DNA of 64,000 bases, from positions 2,553,725-2,617,724 of the forward strand of contig JAJHZJ010000532.1 of the NCBI GenBank assembly GCA_023548195.1. The letters run 5' to 3'. The stretch is from Bettongia penicillata ogilbyi. Lineage: Eukaryota; Chordata; Mammalia; Diprotodontia; Potoroidae. This document shows positions 33,961-46,509 of this stretch, piece by piece. The position numbers and the translations under genes are program-made. Within the stretch, counting starts at the first letter, position 1. Each line of letters begins with the position of its first letter. Below the pieces are notes generated by a model that worked only from the letters and a program-made list of their open reading frames with translations, made no database searches and had not been told where the DNA came from.

Positions 33961-34128
33961 GCAACTTTCTTCCCTATTGCTTTTATTATGTTAACGTAAT
34001 ATGCCATGAAAAGAATTTATTAGAATTTTGGGTGCTATTCTAAGTAGCTTAATTTGGAAAGTGTGTAATTGACTTCATTACTATTGGAGTTTTGGCATTG
34101 TCCTCTAAATCTTCATTTTTCTCTTCAG

Positions 34129-34302
34129 TTATTAGAAAAACATAAGAACACAGAGAGCATGGTGGAGCTACTTGACCTGTATCAGCTGGAGGATGAAGCT
34201 TATAGTAGTCTTGCAGAAGCCACAACTGAATTGTACCAGTACCTGTTACAGCCATTTCGGGATATGCGGGAACTTGCAATGCTGAGAAGACAACAGATAA
34301 AG
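34129..34302 (+). CDS. JMY: JMY internal exon (probably exon 2), 58 codons
   Basis: Acceptor is a pyrimidine tract ending in tctcttcag at 34128; donor is aag|gtacgc at 34303. The exon starts and ends on codon borders. It encodes 58 residues beginning LLEKHKNTES and ending MLRRQQIK, an acidic then basic helical stretch at the start of the JMY central region. The open frame continues upstream into the intron by chance; the start at 34129 is set by the acceptor and by family similarity. An RTE-type SINE and a large L2 follow in the intron. Confidence 0.93.
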
Positions 34303-34599
34303 GTACGCATTTTTCTGTCTAGTAACAGCAGCCTACTGAAGTGTTTGTAGTGTCCTCATGTTTTGGTTTGATGCTAATGAAAACGCACTGGGCAGGCCTG
34401 TAGTTTCCCTTCTCTTCCCTTCTCACTTTCCCGTCGGCCTCATCTTGCTTGGCATAGGTTTGGTGGGGAGACTGTTGTTTTGGAATTCCTTGTACCTAGA
34501 GAGTCCGCAGTTATGAGGATGATTTGGTGAGGTCACAGAATTCCAACCCCATGGCATTCATTTTTCATGTTTAGATAATGTGGATCATATCTTTAGAAA

Positions 34600-34850
34600 T
34601 GCAAGTTGTGTTTGTCCTTCGTTCTTGAAGAGGACCATGACCTCAAGAGGATGACATGACTTGCCGTCGACTTTGATTTGAGGGAAGGAAGGCTGTGCAA
34701 GGTCACCAGCCTCACTTTCTTCTGAGCCATCTGGGTCCAGTGGCCTGATATTCATCAGGATGGCTGAAAATGGCCCAGGATGCAATGGAAGACCCTGGCC
34801 CTTTCAGGCTAAGGTCTTACAGCATTCTCACTTTGATACACCCATTCAAT
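34600..34850 (-). repeat. SINE with RTE-type tail
   Basis: gtttgtccttcgttcttgaa begins the inverse tail; tggcctgatattcatcagga and ggcccaggatgcaatggaag follow. It is the reverse of copies at 39080-39535 and 48495-48775. Confidence 0.75.
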
Positions 34851-34914
34851 GAATAGACTTCTTTAAGTTACTCAAGGGATGGCCCCTTTAATAAAAAAAA
34901 AAAAAAAGTAAGGT

Positions 34915-36130
34915 GTAAGAAGACTAGGAGATAAAAAAGGGGGGGTGGGTTGTGAAGACTTTTGAAAGCCAAATAGAAGAGGTAAAAGGGAACCACGGGA
35001 GTTTTTGAATAGGAGGGGGATATATGGTCAGACGTATGTTTTTTAAAAGATCAGTTTTACAGTGGAATGGAAGATGGTTTGGAGGGGGAAGAACTTTGAA
35101 GCAGGGAGACCAACCGGCAAGCCATTGATGTAGCCCAGGTGTGAGGAAATATACCAGGGTGGTAGCAGTGTCAGAGGACTTTGACTGTTTGATATGACGG
35201 GATGAAAGAAAGTGTCACCCTTTGGGGTGACACCTATGTTACTAGTCTGAGTAATTGAGAGGTTAATGGTATCCAGTAATATGAAATTCAGAAGAGGAAG
35301 AATTAGTAGGGTGGATGATGAGTTAATTTTTGTGACTTCACTTTTAGTGAATGCTAGATTTAAGATGTCAGTGTGACATCCAGTTCATGATGTCTAAAAG
35401 GCAATTGAATGTACTGTTTAAGAGTTCAGGACTGATAATACAGTAGTGGCAGTGGGAATATAGAATAGGTTTTATAAAACATTTTGAGTAATATTAGAAT
35501 TGGAATCAATAGGACAACTTACTGGATATGGAAAATGAGAATAGTCATCCTGGAGATGAGAATCTTATGTTTGGAAGGCAAGCGTTAGGAATTTAAAAGT
35601 TGGACGTGTGGAGATGATAGTAGAAACCATGAAGGAGAAAAAAATGAGATTGCTAAGAGGCATTTAGAGAGCCCAAGAGGAAATCTGAGGGAACATAAAT
35701 GTTAAGGGATCCAGCAAAGGGGAGACAATGAAGAATTCCAAAAGGAGTAGTTAGTCTGAGTAGAAGCAGAAGTATCTAGAAGACAGAAGGGTAGTCTGTA
35801 GTGTCTGAAGCTGGAGAAGACGATGAGGACTGAGGCTTTTTATTTGATGACATTCTGAAAAAGCTTCAGTGCAATGATGTGAATGGAGAATCAGATTGCA
35901 AATGACAAAGTGAAGACATTGTGGGGTAAAGTACCTTGTCAATTAGTTTGGTGGTTTAGAAAAATAAGATGGTAAATAGAAAGGAGATGGAGTAGAAGGG
36001 TTTGGCCAAAGCCTTTTTTAGGATTGGAGAGGGACTTGGTGGTATATTTTTAAGCAGATGAGAACTAGACTCTGGAAAGGGAAAGTCCTGAATTTGCATA
36101 TGCATGAGGAAAAGGAGGTAACTGTTGTAC
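34915..36130 (-). repeat. L2 LINE, long RT-region fragment
   Basis: The purine-rich inverse of L2 RT includes 'aaaagatcagttttacagtg', 'gcagggagaccaaccggcaa', 'agcccaggtgtgaggaaata' and 'agatgtcagtgtgacatcca'. About 1.2 kb, collinear with L2. Confidence 0.75.
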
Positions 36131-36194
36131 TAAAGGCCTAGGAACCGATTAGACCTAGGACACAAATAATAGAATTAGCCTTGGGAAGGAAAAG

Positions 36195-36400
36195 AGAAAA
36201 GGCAAATTTATTGAGAATCACAGAAATCCAGAAGGGGCCTTAGAGGCCATCCAAGATGAGAATCCCTTTCAACTTCGCTTCTACTTAAAAGCCTACCATC
36301 TCCTGAAGCGGCCCATTGTACTTATGAATAGTTCATTAGGGCTATTTAAGAAGGTTTCCTTATACTAATTTTGTTCTGTCCTTTCTAAGGCAATGATTGA
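36195..36400 (+). repeat. CR1/L3-like fragment
   Basis: Has 'tcacagaaatccagaagggg', 'ccttagaggccatcc' and 'ctatttaagaaggtttcctt', as in the copy at 44797-45095. Confidence 0.45.
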
Positions 36401-37639
36401 AGATGTTGCCAGAGAAACCTAAAGTAAAATAAAAGTGTACAAGTTCCTTTTTTTTTTGGTGTTATCTGTTATTGTCCCATCACCCTGTAGTTGAGCCTTC
36501 TTCCTGGCACCCCCTCCAGTCCCCTCCCATTGTAGTTTGACTTTTATTTTACTTGCTTTCGTTGTTTGTAGCTTTCCTTGCCAGTTTTATCTCTCCTGAG
36601 AGTATTCTTACTGAATATACCATGTCCTGTATTCTTCTGTCACCTGCCCTTGCTTCTGTCTTCTCTTTTACAGTGTCTTTCAAACTCCAAGTTAATTGGT
36701 GAGTTCCCTGTGCATTTTCATGGATCTTTTCAAACAGTTCCCCTTTTTCTTCCTCACCAGAATTATTTCTTTTTGCCTTCAGAATTTCATTCTTAAAGTT
36801 TCCTATCCCTGTTGACTATAGAATTTTATTCCATAGGATCCCACTTAATCCTTTTTTCTTGAACTTTTTGAAATCTGCTCTCTTAAAATTGAGAGTACCT
36901 GTCAAGACTCTTTCTAAAAGTTTCCCTCTCTTATTCTATTATTGCATGTTCTCAGTTGGGGACTGATTTCCCCATCATTTCTATTCAAGTAACCATTTTA
37001 TCCCTCTTGGTGAGAATCAGGGACAGAATTAAAGTTTGCCTTATTGAGTTTTCCATCTTTTGAAGGGTGATGTTATCGCTAGTGCAAGCCAGTATATTAT
37101 TAATGGCCATATATCTGGCAAAGAGAAAAGGGAGCTTCGGTAGATTTTTCAGTAGTTGAAGTTTCCCAGAACTACCATAGCTTATGTCATCTGTTTATTG
37201 CTGAACTGCTCTTCTGTTGAGTTGTTCCGTATTCTACTCTTACTACAACATAATTTGTATTACCATATCTGTTGGTCTTTATCAAAGTCAAAGTATATTA
37301 TAAATCAGATTAACTTCTTCCCCACTTTGATTTCTTTACATGAGTGCATCTTAACATACAGTGGTATCCAGTGTACCTTAAATCACTGACCTACTGACCA
37401 TATTTCTCTAGTTATGGGTCTCATCTCCCAAGTCCCAGTGACACATCTGAAGTAAAAATTCAACTCCACACTGTCCTCTTCCATTGAGACCCTTGCCCCA
37501 TTTTCATTTTACCAGTTGAACTATGCCAAGCCTTAACCTTAGATCACTCTAACACCTGCTGCTTAAAATGGAGAAAATCAAGCAACTGTTTAGATTGGAT
37601 CTACTGCAGATTTACGTTATAGAAGCTCAATTGCTGCTA
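36401..37639. other. Intronic DNA, unclassified
   Basis: Low-complexity pyrimidine-rich parts and a stretch at about 36800-37110 that looks like an old interspersed repeat I cannot name. Confidence 0.4.
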
Positions 37640-38489
37640 GGTGGTCCTACTATAATTTCCCTCATCACCTCACTAACCTACTTTCCACAGCAGCTCTTCA
37701 GACTTTGTCATCCCTCCTCAAGCCTCTCATGACTCCCTGATCATTCATTGTGACCTTTTTTGTCTCATCTGGTATTGCTCGTATGTCACCTGCCCCTCTC
37801 TTCTTCACCATTTCAAATGATGAGTTGGCCTTACTCTTTACCAAGTCTAACCCTTCCGCCTACTCAAGCAATATTGTTTCATTCCATCTCTTAAGAGAGT
37901 TTCCCCGCTGTCATCCCCACTCTCACCAACTTTTGTATACTGGCTCTTTCTCTATTGCTACAAACATGCCAGTGTCTCCTTCATTCTGAAAAAAATCCTT
38001 ACTTGAGCCTGCTGTCACTGTATATCTCATCTGCCCTTTGCCACTAAACTCCTTGAAAAGGTTACACTACAATATCTCTTCTCATTTTTTTATCCCCTTA
38101 CATTCCAGCTTTCTGACTTCATCCTTCCATCGAAATTGCCCTCTCCAGATTTACCAGTGATTTCTTAATTCCCAAATCCAGTGTTCTTTTCTCAGTCCTT
38201 ATCCTCCTTAACGTTTCTGCGGTCTTTGACATTGTCAGTCACTCTCTTCTCTGTGTATTTGGGACGTCGGTCTTCTTTTCCAGATCACACTCGCTAACCA
38301 CAGATGTCCAGGAACGTTCTTTCCTGGTCCTCTTCTCTTTCTGTACTGCTTCCCTTGTGATCTCATCAGCTCCCATGGATAGTTAATATCTCTGTGCTGA
38401 GGATTTTTAAATCTGCCTATCCTTCCTCAACCACTAATCTTATTCAGTTGCCTTTCAGGCACCTTGAACTGAGTGTCCATTAGACCTTT

Positions 38490-39905
38490 TTTTAAAGCAA
38501 AATTTTGATTAATTTTTTTTAAAAAATTATTTCATTAAATGTTTTCCAATAAAATTTAGAGTTTTAGCATTAGTTTTTAAAATTTTTGAGTTCTAAATTC
38601 TCTCTTTCCTTTCCACCCCTCTCCCACACCTTGAGAAGGTAAGCAATATGTTATCAATTATACATGTGAAGTCATGCAGAACATATTTCCATGTTAGCCA
38701 TGTTGCAAAAGAAAAAAATAAAGTGAGAAAACTGCTTCAATCTGTACTCAGAGTTTATCAGTTCTCTCTTTGGAAATGGACAGCATTTTTCATCATGTGT
38801 CTTGATCAGGTATCTCAGTCTTTTACACTAACAGTTAAGCAGTATTACAATGTTGCTCTGTATACATTGTTCTTCCTACCACACGTAGCAGTCTTATATT
38901 TATTATCAAGTTCTACATAAACCGCAACCCTCCCTCACTTAAACCCGATTCACTTGAATGTCATGGCATCCCTTCCCTGATGTTATGGTCTCCCCTCTGC
39001 TACCTTATCCTACCTTTTTTTCCTTCCCCAGAATGTCAGTTTTAGTCTCTGAAATTTTCTTTTTGTATTGTTTTTTTTCTCTTAAAGACCAGCCTTAAGC
39101 CCAAATCACTCTAGTCCCAGACCACGCCCTACTTGATCACTGTTTGGGCCCTGATTGACCCAGAATGAATGTAAATACTAATTGTTTCTGTTTGGCCCGC
39201 CTGAGACTCTTCACCTCCCAGATCTATTTTTTTAAAGAGGCCATTCTTTGTATCACTTTTTATTAAAGCCTTAATGACTGAATGGGCGCTGCCTCAGTCA
39301 AACTGAGACTTGTTGAAGACCTTAGCTTGAAAAGCCCAAAGTCCCCTGCTGCTTCCTGGGCCATCTCCAGTTGTCCTGATCCATATCTGGCTATTGGATC
39401 CAGTTGGCTCCAGAGAAGAAAGTGAGGCTGGTGACTTTGCACAGTCCTGCCCTCTCTCACTTAAATCTGTTTTACCTGCATGTCATGGCATCACCTCCCT
39501 GGTGTTGTGGTCCTCCTTAAGAGCAACAGATACCATCACAATCATATACCACAGCTTGTTCGGCCACTCCCCAATGCATGGACTCCCCTCGATTTCCCAT
39601 TCTTTGCCACCACAAAAAGAGCTGCTGTTAATATTTTTGTACAAATAGGTCCTTTCCTCTTTTCTTTGATCTCTTTGGGATACAGACCTAACAGTGATTT
39701 TGCTGTGACAGAGAGAGGGTTTGTGCAATTTTGTGCCCTTTGGGCACAGTTCCAAAGTGTTCTCCAGAATGATTAGATCAGTTCACAATTCCTTCAGTGT
39801 TCCTATATTTCCCTCCAGCCTTTGTTATTTTCCTTTTTCATCCTATTAGTCAGTCTGGTAGGTGTGAGTTGGTACCTCAGAGTGATTTTAATTTACATTT
39901 CTTTC
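38490..39905 (-). mobile_element. L1 LINE 3' part nested in the L2, itself split
   Basis: 38490-38905 is the inverse L1 3'UTR; 39540-39905 is the inverse end of ORF2 (catataccacagcttgttcgg, ... ggtgtgagttggtacctcag). About 120 bp expected between them is missing or lost. RTE-tailed SINE sequence lies between. Confidence 0.75.
38915..39535 (+). repeat. SINE(s) with RTE-type tail, nested
   Basis: A full SINE is at about 39080-39535 (ccatctccagttgtcctgat, tggtgactttgcacagtcct, catgtcatggcatcacctcc). A second tail only is at 38915-39000 (cttgaatgtcatggcatccc). Confidence 0.75.
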
Positions 39906-40389
39906 TCTTCTTGCTGGGCAGGTAGACACTTTAATCTCAATTTATTCAAAACCACACTCATTATTTCTCCCCCTAAACTCTCTCCTTGCTCCCCCTCCCT
40001 TCCTCTCTCTGTTACTGTAGTGAACATACCTCAGGCTCACAACCTACATGTTGTCCTGGAATCTTCATTCGTTTTCACACCTCCCTCCTCCCAGTATCAA
40101 TCTCTTGCCAAACCGGTTGATTTCATCTTTTCAGTATGCCTCAACTCTGCCCCTTTTTTCTCTGACACTGCTACCGTTCTGGTACAGACAAACCTAGAGA
40201 CTATTACAATAGCTTGGTCTGCCTGCCTAAAGGCTTTGTCCGTTCTAATCCATCCTCCATTCATGAAAGTGATTTTCCAGAAGCATCGTTCTGACCATAT
40301 GAGGCTTTTATATTCACATTTCTTGTTACCTGTATTTTGGGGGAAATGTGAATATAAGATTCTCAACTGCTATTTGTTTTTCTCCAAAG

Positions 40390-40540
40390 ATTTCCATGGA
40401 GAATGATTACCTGGGACCCCGTAGAATTGAAAGTCTCCAGAAAGAAGACGCGGACTGGCAACGCAAAGCCCATGTGGCTGTGTTGTCGATCCAAGATCTC
40501 ACTGTCAAGTATTTTGAAATAACAGCTAAGGCTCAAAAAG
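40390..40540 (+). CDS. JMY: JMY internal exon (probably exon 3), 50 codons plus 1 nt
   Basis: Acceptor ttttctccaaag ends at 40389; donor aag|gtaagt begins at 40541 and is close to consensus. It encodes ISMENDYLGPRR... to ...EITAKAQK, then one base (g) completed by the next exon. An ATG lies three codons in but is internal, not a start. The exon sits about 55 bp after the end of an interrupted plus-strand L2. Confidence 0.94.
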
Positions 40541-40847
40541 GTAAGTTGCAGAGTAAAATTGTACTTAAATTATTTTTAAACAAAGATTTTTCTGTTTGAT
40601 AGTGCTGCATATAAAGTTCTACGTGCCTACAGTATTTGTTTTCGCCGAAGCTGTAAGACATTCAGTTCAAATTGCTTTGGGGCTTCTTACATGGTAATCT
40701 TGTTAACCTAGAATTTTTGAACTTTTTTGCCCGAATAGAGTTCTGCAGAATTGAGGTTGTTTGAAGTAAAGGAATTATTGTTATTACTTTTAAAAGATAG
40801 CAGATATCTTTTCTTTGTACCACCAGTGCTTGGATTTTGTTTCAGGT

Positions 40848-41745
40848 CAATAGTCATTTATTAATAACTGTTAATATAAAAGACACTATACTGGGGTGAT
40901 TTAAAGACAAAATTAAATTGTCCCTGTCTTCCAGAAGTGTTATTCTTTGGGAGAAGGGTGTACCATGTATACAGATAAGTCAAAACATATAGGGAAAGGG
41001 AAGGAGGTGAACAGGAGAGAAGACAATACTCAAGCAAGAGGTCGTAGCCTTTTTTGTATTCTGGACCCCTTTCGCAGTCTGGGGCTGGGGGAGGGAAGCC
41101 TCTGGACCCCTTTTCAGAGTAATTTTTAAATGTACAAAATACATAGCACTATAAAGGAAATCATTTATTGAAGCATTGATCAAATTAAACAGACAAATTC
41201 ACAGACCCCAGGTTAATAACCATTGTTTTAAGAGTGCTTGAGTTTGGGGTAAAAAAACCCAAACGTTAATTTTGTCCAAGGTGATGGAGATGCAGAAGAG
41301 AGCTGTGCAGAGAAGGTTTTGTGGAACAGAAGTGGCACCTAAGCTGAGCCTTTAAGGGAGATTAGTGTTTGAGAGGTTGAGATGAGGAGGGAATGCGCTC
41401 ATTGTATGGAGGTATTATCTGTTTATTCACATAAAGTTAGAGATGGTGCGTCGAGATCAACAGCTTTTAGTTCAATTAGTCTGGCATCACCATGTCAATC
41501 AAGCATTTATTAAGTGTCTACTGTATGTTTCAGGCGTCGGGCATACAAAAACAAAAAAAATGCAACCGTTCGTGTTCTCAAGAGGGGAAGAATATGAAAT
41601 ATGGCCAAAAGATTCAGATTAATCCAGATAGATTGTGGAGTGTTTTTATGATTTAAACTAAAGAATTTGTATTTTACTGTTGAGATAACAGTTACTGGGG
41701 ATTTTCAGTCAATGGAGTGACACAGTCAAGACCCATGCTTCAGAA
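40848..41745 (-). repeat. L2 LINE fragments interrupted by a DNA element
   Basis: L2 inverse at 40848-41039 and 41226-41745, with a second L2 3' end at about 41498-41600 (caagcatttattaagtgtct). The hAT-type element 41040-41225 splits the first. Confidence 0.6.
41040..41225. repeat. hAT-type non-autonomous DNA element
   Basis: Same family as 16845-17040: 'gtattctggacccctttcgc', then 'cacagaccccaggttaataa'. It lies in an L2. Confidence 0.55.
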
Positions 41746-41889
41746 AATATTTTATAGAATTTATTCAGTATATTTACTTAAATTTTTCATTACGACAGAA
41801 GCAAATTTTAGTGTTAATAATTTGTTTTAAAAGTTCTTTGGGATAAAGTATGCAGTCTAGAGAAAATTATTGTCTCTTTCCTGTTGTCA

Positions 41890-41975
41890 AAAATGTACTA
41901 TTCAATTCAATAAACATTTCTAAAGCACCAGCCATAAACAAGACACTGAGTCAGGCACTGAGAGTTAGAGAACAT
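41890..41975 (-). repeat. L2 LINE 3' end fragment
   Basis: caattcaataaacatttcta and gagtcaggcactgagagtta mark the inverse 3' end. Confidence 0.55.
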
Positions 41976-42924
41976 TTTGCCCTTTACTTAGCATTATTTT
42001 CTTTACTCTTTATTTTTTTCTAGAGCCAAGACCCAACTTTTATTTTAACTAGCAGAATATCCTATGTATGTGAGAAAGAGTATGTTATAATGTTTATTGT
42101 TACTTCATGATTTAAGTTTTACAACTTCAGCTATTAAGAAGATGTTTTTCCCTCTTAGATTCTGTTCCTGAAATGTGTGTATGGGATGGCAACAGGTAGC
42201 AATATTTTTTTTCACTTGGTGGTTGAGCTGGTAATTTTTGTTACCTGAATTGGAGACCTGCCACTATTAAATTTTCATTATTTCTCATAAATGAACGTTA
42301 AAAATTCAACTTGTTATTTCATACAGGGCTCCTAGTAAACAGCTTCTAATGCAAATTATATGGTACTAAGTGTTGTTTGGAATGATGAGAATCTAGGTGA
42401 ATTGCTTCAAGTCACACAAGCCAATGTATGTCAGAAATAGGGCATCAGTCTAGGTCTTCATGACTCAGATGCCTCTCCTTATTCACATGTAAACTCTAAT
42501 GAAATAGCTAAATATTCAGTGGGAAATTTAAAGCCCGTTATCTTTAAAGACATTTTTGAGTGATTAAAATCGTTGTTGTTGCTGGAGGTGTGAATTAAAG
42601 CATTCTGGGTATCAGTTTGGAATTACACGTAACAAACGGCTGACCTTGTTACACTCCCTGAGCAAGCGCCCATCACATTGAGCATACCTCTTTGGAAGGT
42701 AAAGAACAGGAAGATCTCATTTGTGCCTCAATATTGATAGATATCAGGCGATATAAGTGAAAACGACGGGTCCTCGTCACTTGGGAATATCTGACTGAAC
42801 TTGAATGTCTGAATGTAATGGAGCATCGGTTATTGTACAGCAGGAAATATATGACAAAAAAATAAGAATTAAGAAAACCAGGGAAGATGTGTGTGAGTTG
42901 ACGCAAAGTACACGGAGTGTTTTC
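41976..42924. other. Intronic DNA, nothing recognised
   Basis: No repeat or frame that I can name. Confidence 0.5.
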
Positions 42925-43095
42925 TTCTCAGCAACCCTTGAGAACTGGTAGTGCAATTTATTATCCTATTTTGCAGGTGAGGAAACTGAGGCACAGAAAG
43001 CTTAAGTAATTTGCCCAGGGTCACATAATTAGCAAAAGTTGTAGCCAAAACTTGAACACAGGACCTTCCACCGAATCACTCTGTGATCCTGCACA
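42925..43095 (-). repeat. CORE/MIR-type SINE
   Basis: Contains 'aggtgaggaaactgaggcac', 'taatttgcccagggtcacat' and 'aacttgaacacaggacctt'. Confidence 0.7.
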
Positions 43096-43129
43096 GCTCA
43101 GGCGGAGCCGTACCTAGTCATTGTCTGTT

Positions 43130-44165
43130 TGTTTTCCTCATCCCACCCAGAGAGTCATTTATCAAGGCTTTTTTTTTAAAAGAAAAACTGAAAAAGTCTG
43201 ACAGCATATGCAAAGTTTCCACACTTATGGAGTTTCCATCTTTACAAAGGAATGCGAGGCGTAGCCTTTTGTCTTTGTGGGGCAGTGCTTGTTATGTGGG
43301 TATTCTCTCCACTTCCATTGCTGCTGTCATGTGTGTTGTTTTTGTCCCTTGCTTACTTGAGTCTGTAAATCTGTGCTTCCTCTCTGTTCATCCTTACTTA
43401 CCGATAGCACGATAACGTTCCAAAGTATGTTGTGCGTTATATTCATATACATGAGCAGTAGTAGCAGATATGTGTGTTGTGTCCTAGCTTCAGTCTGTAG
43501 CGGGAGGCATGGGAGAGAGTTCAAGGAACGAATTGTTATGCGCCATATGACCAAGAAAGGAGAAGCGCCTATCAGTGGGCAGCTGCTTTGTTTCTAAATC
43601 CTTGCTGATACAAAGAGTGTTGTTAAAGAGCGCTTTGGTGTCCATGGGGCCTTTATATCAATAACCTCTTTGGTCAGAAGGACATGGGCGTTTTAATCAT
43701 TTTATTTGCGTATTTCCAAATTGCTGTTCAGAATGGTTGTATTGATTCTATAGCGCTGCCAACAGTTTATTAATGCGCTTATCTTTCCATACCTCTCTGA
43801 TATTATATCTTTTGTCATCTTTGTCAGCACATGCAAGGTATGAGGTGAAACCATGGGATTATTTTGATTTCTAAAATTTCTCTTATTAGATTTGGAGCAT
43901 TCTTTCCTGGTTGTTAAATTCTTTTGAAAACTTTTTATATCCTTTAACCATTTGTGTATTGGGGAATGATTTTTGGTCTTATGTTTATGTTAGTTGTCCA
44001 CATGTCTTGGATACCATACCCTTTTTGGTGATATTTGGTAGATTTTTTTTCTATTTTAACCACTTCTCTTATTATTCTTGATGCATTAATTTTGTTGGTA
44101 CACAAAAAACTTTTGCATACCTTTTGTAATTACCTCTATTTCTTGTTTGTGTAAGAATACATTTC
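43130..44165 (-). repeat. L1 LINE 3' part
   Basis: 43130-43600 matches an L1 3'UTR (gtctgacagcatatgcaaag). 43640-44165 is the inverse end of ORF2 (gcaaggtatgaggtgaaacc, ccatttgtgtattggggaat). Confidence 0.7.
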
Positions 44166-44495
44166 CACCAGAAAGAAAATGGTAAATGTTAGAGTGAGTT
44201 CAGTAAAATAGGTGCCTCAGGATGAATAATGTGCTGTGATCTTTATTTTTGACTGAAATTTTGAGAAGAAAAATTCCTGTTGTGACCTTTAAGGAATTTT
44301 TTTTAATTGCACTAATAACTATTGAAATATTTGATATTTATAGTTATATCTCACATAAGCATCTATCTCTTAAATAGCAATTTGCATATTCATAGTCTTC
44401 CTTTGAAATAGGTTGTCAGTGGTATCTAGAAGACATTGTCAGAATTCTGTAATAGAATACATATTAAATCTTTGTTATAATTTGTCTTTCTACAG

Positions 44496-44665
44496 CTGTG
44501 TACGATAGGATGAGAGCAGATCAGAAAAAATTTGGTAAAGCGTCATGGGCAGCAGCAGCCGAAAGGATGGAAAAACTTCAATATGCCGTTTCAAAGGAAA
44601 CTCTGCAGATGATGAGAGCTAAAGAAATCTGTTTGGAGCAGAAGAAACATGCATTAAAAGAAGAG
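44496..44665 (+). CDS. JMY: JMY internal exon (probably exon 4), 57 codons with the split first codon
   Basis: Acceptor tctttctacag ends at 44495; donor gag|gtaaca begins at 44666. The leading ct joins the g of the previous exon to give Ala. The product reads AVYDRMRADQKK... to ...KKHALKEE, a strongly charged helix typical of the JMY coiled coil. The end is on a codon border. Confidence 0.94.
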
Positions 44666-44796
44666 GTAACATTGTATTAAAATGATGAAACATTTCCAGT
44701 TGGAAAAGTAGGAAAAAATTAAACTTAATTTCTTTGATTTTATTTTATGTCTGTTTCCTTGCATAGAGAACTGGCCTTTTTTGATCATATAAGACA

Positions 44797-45095
44797 CATA
44801 TAATTATAGAATCCGAGACTTGGAAAATACCCTAAAAAGCCACCTAGTCCAAACTGTGCCTGAATGAGTTTCCTTCCTGTGGAGACATTTTATTACTCCC
44901 TTGGACAGCTCTAATTTGTAGGGTTCTCCTGCTCCCCCCACCGCCACCACCCTTATATTAAGTTTAAATCCGCCTTCTCTGCATTTTTCACAGTTACCCT
45001 TTTCTGCTCTCTAGCTAAGCAGAACCGTTTTTATCCCTTTTCCATGCTGAAGCCTTTCAAGATCCTTGAAGAAAACTTACCATTCCCACATTGGC
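44797..45095 (+). repeat. CR1/L3-like fragment
   Basis: Contains 'cacctagtccaaactgtgcc', 'tggacagctctaatttgtag' and 'aagcctttcaagatccttga', as in 9720-10150. Confidence 0.5.
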
Positions 45096-45124
45096 ACTTC
45101 CCCTGAGTCTTCTTATCTAAGCTA

Positions 45125-45425
45125 ATTATTTTTAAGATAAATTTTATTACTATCGTCTATTTACATCACCTATATTTTTCAGTTTAGTTGTTCTTTCTTT
45201 CCTCCCACAGAACCATCCTTTATAGCAATGAATTGAAGAAAAGGAAAAAAAAAAACCCGTAGTCCCCACTTAGAGAAACAGAGTAGAGGTAGCTTCTTCT
45301 CTCTCTTCCTTTGGGCCACGATGGGTACCATTTAGTTTCATTTGTTTAGTATTTTTTCTATTTACATTATTGTACTCATTCTGTGTAGTATTTTCCTGGG
45401 TCCCACTTAGTTTTGCTTTTCAGAA
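45125..45425 (-). repeat. L1 LINE 3'UTR fragment
   Basis: ccacagaaccatcctttata, tttgggccacgatgggtacc and ctgggtcccacttagttttg correspond to the inverse L1 3'UTR seen at 43130-43350. Confidence 0.6.
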
Positions 45426-45509
45426 ACTGATTGCCTATAATCATTATCACATTACTTCAAGAATAGTAATCTTAAAAAGATGGCTTTTGTTTTAGGGAGA
45501 AACTTGAAT

Positions 45510-45990
45510 ATTTAAAAAAAATCTTTATGCAGTCTCCCAAAGGCAGTCCAGCCCACTCTCCTCCTGTTTTTTTCTAGACCTGATGCATAGCCTGTTCGAG
45601 ACATCTGTCTAAGAAACCTGTACTGAGGACCAGCTCTCGGTTGTCCATGTAACTGTATATCATAGTCTGGATAAAAGTGTTCTTTAGTCTTTAATAGTGA
45701 GGCCTTACTTTTTTGAGTAACCATTTAGTAGGCTTAGCAGTGGTCCAGAGCTTGGGGACAGTTGGAACAGTGGCATCTGTGAACAGGAGCACCTGGAAGA
45801 CCTCAACATTTACTGCAGATTCCTCTTCAGTTTTTTACTGTGTTCTGAACGTCCTCCATGGAAGTAGTAAACAGCTTTGGTGAACATCCTTTCTCTGTCT
45901 TATATACTTCACTTGGTCTTGAAACAGTTGACGTCGACCCATTTGTGATTGTTCTTTTTGGGTCTTGTCAGTCTGCTAGGAGTCATGGAT
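45510..45990 (-). repeat. Fossil LINE RT region, same family as 27430-28290
   Basis: Aligns to 27500-27620: gcatctgtgaacaggagcac against atcatctgcaagcagttgca, then cctggaagacctc against actggaagtcttc, and tcctcttcag against tttctcttcg. Confidence 0.5.
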
Positions 45991-46509
45991 ATTAAGGTGA
46001 TTTTACTCATGAGAAGAAAAATGAATTATTGAGCCCATCCCATGCGAATGTTGTGCCAGTAAAGACCTTGTAATAGTACCCCATAATGTAATGTTTGAAA
46101 AACTACATAAATGTTAGGGAATATGTTGCTCTAAAGGTGCTGTCTTGTCTAGGAAAAATACTTAGCTCCTCTGATACAACCAGATTGAAAATTTGAAAAC
46201 AAAAGAAAGACCTCGAATATCTGTAATAATGTAGTGCTAGACTTGAGACAGTTTTTTACAATTTAAAAGCTGAGCCCACCAAGATTCTGTCTCACTGTCT
46301 CAATTTCTGTTCCCCACATTTACCAGTGCTCCTTCTTTTTCTTCCTGCTCCCTCTCACGTATGCTGAATTCCCCCACAGATTCCAGAGAACTAAATTTAA
46401 GAGAGCAGAAACAGCAGGACATAGTAAATACCTTCCAGGACCAATGTTTTGGAAAGGAATCAGGATGAATCTGAACATTGGGAGTGGCTGCTTAATTCTA
46501 TTTTTTCAG
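45991..46509. other. Intronic DNA, nothing recognised
   Basis: No nameable feature. Confidence 0.5.

Larger units (their letters stand above)
37640..40335 (+). repeat. L2 LINE with RT region, interrupted at 38485-39925
   Basis: 37640-38484 carries the L2 RT region, including a relic of the AFDTVDH motif (ctttgacattgtcagtcact at about 38224). It stops at gagtgtccattagacc, and the next part of L2 resumes at 39930 (aaaccacactcattatttct), continuing to 40335. The interval is filled by a minus-strand L1 that itself holds RTE-type SINEs. Confidence 0.7.

Noticed and set aside
34069..34128. ATG at 34069 as a JMY start codon
   Set aside because: The upstream codons are intron sequence before a good acceptor at 34128 and do not match the family; JMY has a large exon upstream.
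39822..40406. 194-codon plus-strand frame reaching into a JMY exon
   Set aside because: It is fossil L1 and L2 sequence read through into the exon; the exon begins at the acceptor at 40389.
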